From MESE01 sp036675035 (GTDB lineage Bacteria; Pseudomonadota; Gammaproteobacteria; Burkholderiales; Burkholderiaceae_D), in the NCBI GenBank assembly GCA_036675035.1, contig JAKFFO010000069.1, positions 1 to 24,989 on the forward strand: 24,989 nucleotides of DNA, in the 5' to 3' direction. A model generated the notes under the pieces. The model made no database searches and had not been told where the DNA came from. It saw nothing but the letters and a program-made list of their open reading frames with translations. Below, piece by piece: positions 1 through 7,045 of this stretch. Made by a program: the position numbers and the translations under genes. Position 1 is the first letter of the stretch, and each line of letters opens with the position of its first letter.

Positions 1-14
1 CGGGTGGTGTAGCG

Positions 15-827
15 ATGCTGCCCATGTTTTCCGATGCCGGGATGCGCAGGCTGGATGAGATTGTGCAGCCTGGATTGCTGTGCGCGTTCGATTTCGACGG
101 AACGCTGGCACCGATCGTAACGCAGCCTGACGCGGTGCTTCTGCCGCCGCACGTACGGCAGCGATTGACGGAATTGTCGCGCCATGCGCCGATTGCCATC
201 CTCACCGGTCGCTCGATAACCGATATTGCACCGCGGCTGCAGTTCGACGTCGATTACCTGGTCGGCAATCACGGGCTGGAAGGCGTGCCGGGCTGGCAGG
301 CGCGCAGCGATGCATACGAGGTTTTGTGCAGAGGCTGGAAAGAATCGTTGACGACGGCTCTTCGCGACCATGCGCGCTATGATCCGGGCATCGTGCTGGA
401 AGACAAGCGCTATTCGCTATCGGTGCATTATCGGATGGCGCGCGACCAGGCCCGGGCGGAACAGGACCTGGCCGCATTGCTGGCAAACCTGCAGCCGCCG
501 GCACGCATCGTGACCGGCAAGTGCATCTTCAGCGTGGTGCCGCAAGACGGTGCCGACAAGGGCAGCGCGCTGGAGGAGTTGATGCGCATCAGCGGCGCAC
601 CGGGTGCGATTTATGCCGGCGACGATGTCACCGATGAAGATGTATTCCGGCTCAGGCGCAGTGACGTGGTGACCGTACGCGTCGAACAGGCGTCCGCGAG
701 TAACGCGGAATTTTTCCTGGAAGATGTGCATCGCGTCGCACAGTTCCTGGACCAACTGATCGGGCGCTTTCGCAAGCATCATGGAAACAATCCTCCGCGG
801 CCGGTATCCGCCCGGCGCAGCTATTGA
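15..827 (+). CDS. otsB: Trehalose-6-phosphate phosphatase (OtsB)
   Basis: This cytoplasmic HAD-superfamily phosphatase should hydrolyse trehalose-6-phosphate to trehalose, the second step of OtsAB trehalose synthesis. The 270-residue length is normal for OtsB. HAD motif I is DFDGT at residues 26-30 (nucleophile D26, acid/base D28). Motif II is LTGRS near 63-67, motif III is around K182, and motif IV is GDDVTDEDV at 202-210, typical of the OtsB branch. The start at 15 follows an in-frame stop at 10-12 and has only a weak purine stretch before it. ATG at 24 is an alternative. Any upstream partner such as otsA lies outside the window. A 20-bp palindrome 48 bp downstream may end the transcript. 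Confidence 0.95.
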   Translation: MLPMFSDAGMRRLDEIVQPGLLCAFDFDGTLAPIVTQPDAVLLPPHVRQRLTELSRHAPIAILTGRSITDIAPRLQFDVDYLVGNHGLEGVPGWQARSDAYEVLCRGWKESLTTALRDHARYDPGIVLEDKRYSLSVHYRMARDQARAEQDLAALLANLQPPARIVTGKCIFSVVPQDGADKGSALEELMRISGAPGAIYAGDDVTDEDVFRLRRSDVVTVRVEQASASNAEFFLEDVHRVAQFLDQLIGRFRKHHGNNPPRPVSARRSY

Positions 828-875
828 TGCGGCACGAACAAATATGGAGCTGCATCCCCTCCCTTGCAGGGCGCC

Positions 876-895
876 CCCTGTCTTGCAAGACAGGG
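876..895 (+). terminator. Palindrome downstream of otsB, possible terminator
   Basis: The 20-base sequence CCCTGTCTTGCAAGACAGGG is a perfect palindrome, followed by TTGTTA. It could fold as a GC-rich stem after otsB, but the T-tract is short. It could equally be a repeat remnant, because the adjoining bases 855-875 are also C-rich and partly symmetrical. Terminator function is inferred. Confidence 0.4.
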
Positions 896-924
896 TTGTT
901 ACGCAGGCGAATGGCATGCCATCC

Positions 925-1019
925 GAAACCCCTGCTCCACCCCCGGCCCTCTCCCAAAGGGAAAGGGTGAGAAATGAGCACGATGAAACGGAGACTTCAT
1001 CGTGCCGGATCAATAGGAT
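925..1019 (+). repeat. Composite REP-like repeat, left copy
   Basis: The segment starts with GAAACCCC. It runs through a C-rich/G-rich hairpin (CTCTCCCAAAGGGAAAGGGTGAG, in two arms, 952-971) and ends with TGCCGGATCAATAGG. An inverted, diverged copy lies at 2051-2144 on the other side of the ROK gene. In both copies exactly 44 bases separate GGTGAGAA from the end of CAATAGG. The C/G-rich part belongs to the dispersed GAGAGGG...GGGTGAG type of repeat that is common between proteobacterial genes. The middle section holds a separate hairpin at 978-1005. Confidence 0.7.
978..1005 (+). other. Perfect 10-bp hairpin in the ROK-gene leader
   Basis: GCACGATGAA at 978-987 pairs exactly with TTCATCGTGC at 996-1005 across an 8-base loop. 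It lies 38 bases before the ROK start codon and has no T-tract, so it does not look like an intrinsic terminator. It may be an RNA structure in the leader or simply the internal fold of the repeat it sits in. Confidence 0.5.
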
Positions 1020-1042
1020 GTTATTTCTGCAGGGACGAAATC

Positions 1043-2029
1043 ATGCAATCACTTCATATCGGCGCACTCGATATCGGCGGTACCAAAATGGCTGCGTCGG
1101 TAGCGAATGCGCAAGGTCCGCTGGCGCGCGTAACGCAGCCGACCGTCAAAACCGGAGCCCCGCGTACGCTCGGCGAACAGGCGATCTCATTGCTGCAGGC
1201 TGCCTGCGATGCGGCGGGAGTCGACTGCCAGTCGATCGATTCGGTAGGGGTCAGCTCATGCGGCCCGTTTGCGCGGGTGAACGGAATGCTCGGATTGAAA
1301 ACCCCGAACATATGCGGCGGGCTCACCGAACAAAGCGATCTTCCCAACGACTGGACCTTCATTCCTCTTGAGCAGGTGCTGCGCGAGCGGTTCGCGCAGG
1401 TCGTGATTGAAAACGACTGCGTTGCCGCACTTTCCGCGGAACGGTGCTTTGGCGCGGTGCGCGGCGAAGCGGATTGCATTTACGTGACCTGGAGTACCGG
1501 TATCGGTTTCGGATTATGCGTCGATGGCCGGATACTGCACGGCAAACATGGCAATGCCGGTCACGCCGGCCACATGTTGATGAGTGAAGAGTCGGATGCG
1601 ATATGCGGATGCGGCAACCGCGGCGACCTGGAAGCGCTGATTTCCGGCAGGGGTTTGGGTGGACGGCACCGGCAGTCGGTGCCCGAGTTGTTTGCCGCTG
1701 CCCGCAACGGCGAACCGGCCGCCTATGCGGCGATCGAAAAAGCAGCGCAACGATTCGGCCGCGCGCTGTATAACCTGGCGGCCATTCTGGATACGCATGT
1801 GTTCGTGATCGGTGGCAGCGTCTGGACCCATCACGGGGAATGGCTGTTGCCACTGGTGCAACCGGAAATCGAGCGCCGCCTGCCGGCCCTGACGCAAGGC
1901 GTATCGATCGTGCCGGCGGCGCTCGGTACGCTGGTCGCCGATGTCGGCGCATTGAGTCTGGCGATGCCGGCGGACTGGATGCCGCAATGGCAAAACACGC
2001 AGCCCTGGAAAGCACTCGCCGACGGCTGA
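1043..2029 (+). CDS. ROK-family sugar kinase
   Basis: This is a 328-residue cytoplasmic sugar kinase of the ROK family, which phosphorylates glucose, N-acetyl-hexosamines or related sugars with ATP. The exact substrate cannot be read from sequence. The N-terminal phosphate motif is DIGGTK at 10-15, the catalytic ND pair is N124-D125 and a second nucleotide motif STGIGFG lies at 151-157. The zinc site is H177 plus CGCGNRGD at 188-195, where the usual third Cys is Asp195. I chose ATG 1043 over the upstream ATG at 974 because AGGGACG precedes it and the conserved region starts there. There is no helix-turn-helix, so it is a kinase rather than a ROK repressor. It lies downstream of otsB, but repeats separate the two, so co-transcription is doubtful. 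Confidence 0.88.
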   Translation: MQSLHIGALDIGGTKMAASVANAQGPLARVTQPTVKTGAPRTLGEQAISLLQAACDAAGVDCQSIDSVGVSSCGPFARVNGMLGLKTPNICGGLTEQSDLPNDWTFIPLEQVLRERFAQVVIENDCVAALSAERCFGAVRGEADCIYVTWSTGIGFGLCVDGRILHGKHGNAGHAGHMLMSEESDAICGCGNRGDLEALISGRGLGGRHRQSVPELFAAARNGEPAAYAAIEKAAQRFGRALYNLAAILDTHVFVIGGSVWTHHGEWLLPLVQPEIERRLPALTQGVSIVPAALGTLVADVGALSLAMPADWMPQWQNTQPWKALADG

Positions 2030-2050
2030 CGGTCGCCGTGCCGTTACGCA

Positions 2051-2144
2051 CCTATTGATTCGGCATCGAAAAAGTTTGATATTTCGGGCCGCTATTCTCA
2101 CCCTCTCCCTCTGGGGAGAGGGCCGGGGTGAGGGGATCGGGTTC
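2051..2144 (-). repeat. Composite REP-like repeat, right (inverted) copy
   Basis: Read on the minus strand, this region repeats the order of the left copy: GAACCC, CTCACCCCGGCCCTCTCCCC, then AGAGGGAGAGGGTGAG, a 44-base interval, and TGCCGAATCAATAGG. The G-rich/C-rich arms at 2097-2135 form a strong hairpin and could also act as a bidirectional transcription stop between the ROK gene and the convergent dioxygenase gene. The 2030-2162 interval holds no gene. Confidence 0.7.
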
Positions 2145-2162
2145 TAACTATTCGTTCCCGAT

Positions 2163-2924
2163 CTATAGAAAAATATCGCCAGCCGCCGCGGACCTGGTTC
2201 CATCGACCGGCATATTGCTCTTTCCGCGGTATGCATAGACCAGCGACATCTTGACCGAGGCCGTGGTATTTCGACCGGCGGCGTGGAACAGCCCGCTGTG
2301 AAAGAACGCCGTGTCGCCCTGCTCGAGTTCCAGCGAAATGCCTTGCGCAAACAATGCCTGATTTCGCGCCAGGTCGGGGCGCAGGAAATCCAGTTGATCC
2401 AGCTGTTCGGGTTCGATTGCGATCCGGTGTGAACCGGGAATGAACTTCAGGCCGCCATTGGCTGCATGCTCCGGGCCCAGCGCCAGCCAGACCGAAATCA
2501 GGTCCGGATGGGTAAACGACCAGTACCGGATATCGCGATGCCAGCCGGTCGCGGTGCCGAAATCCGGATGCTTGGTCATCACGCAGTTATGGTGCGCAAG
2601 CGACAGGCACACTTCTTCGCCGAGCAATTGCGCCAGCCTTGCCACCAGCGACGGGTCGCGCGCCCACGACTGGAAGCACGGGTCGCGATGGTATGCGTCG
2701 CGCAAGCGCCGCACGGTTTTTCCGCCCGGTGCATCGGCCGACCGCGGCGCGCCGGGATAGCCGACATCGGCTTCGTATTCGACGGGCGGCACGGCAGTGC
2801 GCAAATGCGCGCGGGCTACCGACAGCATGGTTTCGCATGTAGCCGGTGCAGCCAGTTTTCGCAGCACCAGGTAGCCATCCAGCCGGAACCGGTCGATTTG
2901 TTCTTTAGACAGCATCGTTGCCAC
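2163..2924 (-). CDS. Phytanoyl-CoA dioxygenase (PhyH) family protein
   Basis: This is a Fe(II)/2-oxoglutarate-dependent oxygenase of the PhyH family, 253 residues, which is normal. The metal triad is visible as H129 and D131 (GWHRD) and H214 (LFHAAGRN), with R218 placed to bind 2-oxoglutarate. SLVYAYRG near 228-235 closes the barrel. The substrate is unknown, because family members act on acyl-CoAs, amino acids, ectoine and small natural products. The start is either GTG at 2924, which overlaps the stop of the upstream channel gene by one base (TAGTG) and suggests translational coupling, or ATG at 2915, which matches the usual MLSKEQ-type family N-terminus. Neither start has a good ribosome-binding site. 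Confidence 0.88.
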   Translation of the reverse strand: MATMLSKEQIDRFRLDGYLVLRKLAAPATCETMLSVARAHLRTAVPPVEYEADVGYPGAPRSADAPGGKTVRRLRDAYHRDPCFQSWARDPSLVARLAQLLGEEVCLSLAHHNCVMTKHPDFGTATGWHRDIRYWSFTHPDLISVWLALGPEHAANGGLKFIPGSHRIAIEPEQLDQLDFLRPDLARNQALFAQGISLELEQGDTAFFHSGLFHAAGRNTTASVKMSLVYAYRGKSNMPVDGTRSAAAGDIFL

Positions 2925-3829
2925 TAATCATATGCGTACGGCGGAAGCCTGGCGCCACAGTTCTTGCAGAAGTTCGCGTTCGCTTCATGTCCTTCTGTCA
3001 GGCACTCGCGACAAGTGCGCGTGGTGGGCCTCGGGATAATCCGCTGTGCCGTCATCTCGGAACTGATGATGCCGGTGGGCACCGCCAGGATACCCCAGCC
3101 AAGCAGCATCATGAAGGATGCAATGGTGCGGCCAAAGTCGGTCTTCGGCACAAGATCGCCGAAACCGACGGTGGTCACGGCAGTGATGGCCCAATACACG
3201 GAAGTCGGAATGCTGGTGAAGCCGTTTTCTGGCCCTTCGACTACATACATCAATGTGCCATTCAGAAACACAACAATCATTACGACCGACAGGAAGATCA
3301 GGATCTTGCGGCGGCTGGCCATCAGGGCTCGCCCGAGCATTCCATACTCCTCTACATACGAGGCCAGCTTGAGAAGCCGGAACATCCGCAGCAGCCGCAG
3401 GATACGTACGTCGAGCAGCACATGCGCACCGGGCACAATGAATGCAAGATAGGTCGGCACAATCGACAGCAGGTCGATGATGCCGAAAAAGCTTTTCGCA
3501 TAACGCGTCGGGTGTTTTACACAGGACAGGCGGGCAATATATTCGACTGTAAACAGGAAGGTGAAAAACCATTCCAGCGCATACAGGAAGCGATGGTGGC
3601 GCGCCGCGATTGCCTCGATACTGTCCAGAACCACGGCGGTCACACTGATCAGGATCGCGGCGATCAGCGAAAAGTCGAATGCGCGGCCGGCGCGCGTATC
3701 GGCTTCGAAAATGATCGTGTACATTTGTTCGCGAAAGCCATGTTCGGGCTTGCCGAAGTATCCGGTCGGATCTGAAGCGGAGGTCGGCTTCTGCGATGCG
3801 TTGGTTTGATGGGAATTGTTTCGCGACAT
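2924..3829 (-). CDS. Voltage-gated-type ion channel (K+-selective filter) with C-terminal zinc ribbon
   Basis: This 301-residue inner-membrane protein has six transmembrane segments. S1-S4 lie at about 52-155, the S4 voltage sensor has regularly spaced arginines (RILRLLRMFRLLK, 142-154), and S5, pore loop and S6 lie at about 175-255. The selectivity filter TTVGFGD at 219-225 predicts potassium selectivity. The tail carries C273-x2-C276 and C288-x2-C291, a zinc ribbon in the cytoplasm. I prefer ATG 3829, because an upstream in-frame ATG at 3880 would only add a basic, non-conserved stretch. No clear ribosome-binding site is seen for either. The gene overlaps the following dioxygenase gene by one base. 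Confidence 0.9.
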   Translation of the reverse strand: MSRNNSHQTNASQKPTSASDPTGYFGKPEHGFREQMYTIIFEADTRAGRAFDFSLIAAILISVTAVVLDSIEAIAARHHRFLYALEWFFTFLFTVEYIARLSCVKHPTRYAKSFFGIIDLLSIVPTYLAFIVPGAHVLLDVRILRLLRMFRLLKLASYVEEYGMLGRALMASRRKILIFLSVVMIVVFLNGTLMYVVEGPENGFTSIPTSVYWAITAVTTVGFGDLVPKTDFGRTIASFMMLLGWGILAVPTGIISSEMTAQRIIPRPTTRTCRECLTEGHEANANFCKNCGARLPPYAYD

Positions 3830-4020
3830 GATTGCCGAATGATGCCGCAATGCGGCCGGGTACACAACCCACGCGGACATTTGCCCGCGCAGTTTCTGCG
3901 CGTTACGAATCGCCCGTGTTACGCATTGCGGACGCGTACACGATCTGGCGATGGAGGGCGAAGCTGAATCGCAAAGCGCGGTTGCGACATGCCGTCCTGT
4001 CGCCCCAACCGTTGCGCACG

Positions 4021-5520
4021 TTACTTGCGGCGCGCGACCGCTGCCGCGATATTCTGATCCTGATTATCCCTGACGGACGCAATGGTCCGGTTTCGCCCGG
4101 CGTTCTTCGCATCGCGCAGCGCCTTATCGATCCGCATGAAAAAACTGATTTGCGATTCCTGGAAACCGAACTGGGCGACTCCGAGACTGGTGGTGACTGC
4201 CTGCGGCGGCGACGGTAAACCGAAATCCTGCGATGCGATGGCATGGCGTAATTTTTCCGACACGCCGACTGCAATTTCAAGCGGGCATTCACGCAATAGA
4301 ATCAGGAATTCCTTCCCGCTCCAGCGTGTGATGATGTCGTTGTCGCGGACCACGCCGCGCGCCAGTTGCGCAATGGTGCGTAATACTTGATCGCCGACCT
4401 GATGGCCATGCTTGTCGTTGACTTCCTGGAACGAGTCGATATCGAACAGGATGGCCGAAATCGGCTGGCCTGAGCGCTTGATGTCGAGCATCGATTGCTC
4501 CAGCACGATCTCGAACGCCTGCCGGTTCAGGAGTCCGGTCAATGGATCGATCGACGCCATCCGCTCCATCCGCTTCCGATCGCGGTTGGTGGCGAACAGC
4601 ACGATGATCAGCGCCAGCATGATCGTTATCGCACCGATGATCAGGCTCAGCATAAGCGCCTGCTGCACCGGCCGCAGCCGGGTTGCAAGATTTTTCTCGA
4701 TCACCAGATGCCAGCCCAGCTCCGGAATAAAACGCGAATTGACCAGGACGGTCGCGTCGTCCAGTCGATATTCGAGCTGAATCGGATTGTTGCTGCCGTT
4801 CAGAATACGGCTTGCGATATCGCGCATGCCCGGGCGTTCCTGCAGTGGGGCGGCCGCAGGTTTGCTCGCTATTCCCGTCAATACGGCATTACCCTTGGCG
4901 TCGACCAAGTAAATGCTGTGGCCGGGTCGCGATTTATCAGACTCGATCAATCTTGCCATCGTATCGACCGCGATGCGCAGGCCGACGACGCCAAGGTAAT
5001 CGCCGTTGGCATCGGATATGCGGTGACGGATCGCAATATTCATCGTGCCGCCGCTGGCCGGATCGGCCGCGATACTGGTTTCATACGGCTCTTTCATTTC
5101 GCGTATACGAAAGAACCATGCATCGTCAGGCTCGCTTTGCTGCAGCGGTCTGGCGGTACCATCGGCTGCGTAATGCAGAAGCGTTTTCCCGGACGCCAGA
5201 AAGACGCCGGTTGCACCGTTCTTTTGTGCAATCTCGTTCAGGTAGCGAGCGATCAGCGCGGGGTCGGTTTCGCCATTCAACATCCAGTCGCGCAAAAAGA
5301 TGTCTTGCGCCATCATCGAAGCGGTCAATACCGGGCGCAACAAGTCCTTCTGAATCTCGGCTTGCAGCGTATCGCCGGCGCCCGCCAAAACCTGTGCGGT
5401 ATTTTCGGTGATGCGATCGCGCGCATCCGGATAGCCGGTCATGGTGGCGGCAAGGAAGCCGGCGATCAGCACCAGGCCGAGCACGCTGAGCAAACGGTAT
5501 TTCTCTGAAAAAAATCGCAT
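4021..5520 (-). CDS. Membrane Cache-GGDEF protein with degenerate active site (SGKEF)
   Basis: This 499-residue inner-membrane signalling protein has a first membrane segment at 10-29, a periplasmic double-Cache-like sensor at about 35-285, a second membrane segment at about 287-310 and a cytoplasmic GGDEF domain at about 320-490. The domain start (DPLTGLLNR) and substrate residues (DIDSFQEVND) are typical. The signature, however, reads SGKEF at 401-405 instead of GG[DE]EF, with Lys in place of the metal-binding acidic residue. The inhibitory c-di-GMP site RDND (392-395) keeps its usual five-residue distance. From family knowledge, cyclase activity is doubtful and a c-di-GMP-binding role is plausible. 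ATG 5520 was chosen because the membrane segment follows directly. ATG at 5535 is possible, and the longer ORF back to 5718 adds unconserved sequence. Confidence 0.88.
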   Translation of the reverse strand: MRFFSEKYRLLSVLGLVLIAGFLAATMTGYPDARDRITENTAQVLAGAGDTLQAEIQKDLLRPVLTASMMAQDIFLRDWMLNGETDPALIARYLNEIAQKNGATGVFLASGKTLLHYAADGTARPLQQSEPDDAWFFRIREMKEPYETSIAADPASGGTMNIAIRHRISDANGDYLGVVGLRIAVDTMARLIESDKSRPGHSIYLVDAKGNAVLTGIASKPAAAPLQERPGMRDIASRILNGSNNPIQLEYRLDDATVLVNSRFIPELGWHLVIEKNLATRLRPVQQALMLSLIIGAITIMLALIIVLFATNRDRKRMERMASIDPLTGLLNRQAFEIVLEQSMLDIKRSGQPISAILFDIDSFQEVNDKHGHQVGDQVLRTIAQLARGVVRDNDIITRWSGKEFLILLRECPLEIAVGVSEKLRHAIASQDFGLPSPPQAVTTSLGVAQFGFQESQISFFMRIDKALRDAKNAGRNRTIASVRDNQDQNIAAAVARRK

Positions 5521-6031
5521 GGAACCCACTTTCATTGGTCGGCAGTCGTCGCTGTTCGGGTAAAGCCGGCTTTCCGGCTTCAGGTCAGCTTCAGGCCAAC
5601 TCGAAACGGCTGCGTCGGCATGACAGAAACGATGGCAAAAAGTTGCTGGGAAGCAGTATGAGGCAAGCCGCATGGCAAACGCAATAGATTGCGTCTTCGG
5701 AGTGTGGCAAAGCGTCATCGCGCTTCATTCGAATTAATTGCAATATGGAAATATTTTCTATCGACGGTAAAAGCCCGGAAAGGCGCTGCACCAATATGGC
5801 GATGGAATATGGGTGAATTTTCCCGTTCCCGGCATGCCGGACAAGGCTCGCGCTGCTGATCCGGGATGTCGTCAGTTGCAGCTTTTGCACGATTCAGGGG
5901 AACTACGCCGATGGAAATCGGTACTAATTTGGCACTCGTTTCCACCGCATTCCAGCACCGCGCGACCACAGTCTTTATCCGTTAGTTTGCGCCAATGCGT
6001 CCGGGCAAGTCTAATGTAACGGAGATACCAA
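5521..6031. other. Divergent intergenic region without a recognised gene
   Basis: About 510 bases lie between the diverging Cache-GGDEF and SRPBCC genes. A short hairpin sits at 5563-5580 (AAGCCGG-CTTT-CCGGCTT), in the leader of the GGDEF gene. Bases 5725-5765 are A+T-rich and probably hold promoter elements. A possible plus-strand pair TTGCGC/TCTAAT with 17-base spacing ends close to 6016, but that leaves almost no leader, so I do not call it. Short ORFs here have no recognisable product. Confidence 0.5.
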
Positions 6032-7045
6032 ATGCCGATTTCGCCAACCAGTACCCCATCCTTCTTACCCCGCCGCATCCGCTCCGGTCAGTTCGATATT
6101 TCTCCCTTTTCGCATCAGGCGGTGAAATTGACGCGCAAGGTCAATCGGGCCCGGACGCTGGCAAATGCGCTCGGCTGGTTCAGCATCGGTCTCGGGCTAT
6201 CGCAGTTGCTTGCACCGCGCGCGATTGCCCAGGCGGCCGGTGTGGCCGGTCCGCCGATATTGTGGCGCGCCCTCGGGGTGCGGGAGATTGTCAGCGGTGT
6301 CGGGATTCTCAGCCAGAGCAAGCCCACCGGATGGCTCTGGACCCGCGTCGCCGGCGATGCGCTCGACCTCGGATTGCTGGGCGCGGCCGCTGCATCGGCG
6401 AACACCAGGCGCGGCCGCATCGCGATTGCCGCCGGGACGGTAGCCGGTGTGACGGTATTCGACATTCTATCCGGCATGCAGCACCGACAGCTTGAGAACG
6501 CCGGGCAATTGCCGGATGCCGAGGATGCTCCGGTCCATGTCGAAAAATGCATTACCGTAAATCGCTCCGCAGAAGAATGTTATCGCTTCTGGCGCGACTT
6601 CGAGAACTTCCCGCGGTTCATGAAACACATCGAATCCGTCAAGGTTGCCGACCATAAACGGTCGCACTGGATCGCAAAAGGTCCGGGCGGAATCCGCGTC
6701 GAATGGGATGCGGAAATCACCGCCGATCAACAGGGTGAGTTGCTCGCATGGAGTTCGGCCGACGGCGCCGACGTGGAGAGCGCCGGCACCGTGCGCTTTG
6801 AACCGGCACCGGGCGGACGGGGCACGATCGTCTGGGTCGACGTGTATTACAAACCGCCGGCGGGCAGGGCAGGCCCCATGGTTGCCCGGGTGTTTGGCGA
6901 AGAACCTTCACAACAGATCGATGAAGACGTGCGCCGCTTCAAGTGGCTGATCGAAACCGGCGAGATTCCAACCAGCGTAGGACAGGCAGCGGGCCGTCGC
7001 AGCCCGATCGCCCGCCTGCTTTTCAGGAAAGGGGCGCCAGGATGA
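6032..7045 (+). CDS. SRPBCC-family (cyclase/dehydrase-like) protein with hydrophobic N-terminal region
   Basis: This 337-residue protein has two parts. Residues about 40-150 contain several hydrophobic helices (LGWFSIGLGLSQLLAP, LDLGLLGAAAAS, IAIAAGTVAGVTVFDIL), probably membrane-embedded. Residues about 168-310 match the SRPBCC/polyketide-cyclase fold seen in many small stress-associated proteins (ITVNRSAEECYRFWRDFENFPRFM). SRPBCC domains form a hydrophobic pocket for lipids or other ligands, and no enzymatic activity can be assigned. A GGAG ribosome-binding site precedes ATG 6032. The last codons overlap the next gene's start (ATGA), so this gene and the zinc alcohol dehydrogenase are almost certainly co-translated. 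Confidence 0.85.
   Translation: MPISPTSTPSFLPRRIRSGQFDISPFSHQAVKLTRKVNRARTLANALGWFSIGLGLSQLLAPRAIAQAAGVAGPPILWRALGVREIVSGVGILSQSKPTGWLWTRVAGDALDLGLLGAAAASANTRRGRIAIAAGTVAGVTVFDILSGMQHRQLENAGQLPDAEDAPVHVEKCITVNRSAEECYRFWRDFENFPRFMKHIESVKVADHKRSHWIAKGPGGIRVEWDAEITADQQGELLAWSSADGADVESAGTVRFEPAPGGRGTIVWVDVYYKPPAGRAGPMVARVFGEEPSQQIDEDVRRFKWLIETGEIPTSVGQAAGRRSPIARLLFRKGAPG

Noticed and set aside
781..1371. A 196-codon plus-strand frame spanning the end of otsB and the start of the ROK gene
   Set aside because: It runs through the repeat and overlaps two real genes in another frame, with no conserved sequence.
4495..5508. A 337-codon plus-strand open frame opposite the Cache-GGDEF gene
   Set aside because: It is a mirror frame of a gene with clear domains and has no family resemblance, ribosome-binding site or hydrophobic pattern of its own.
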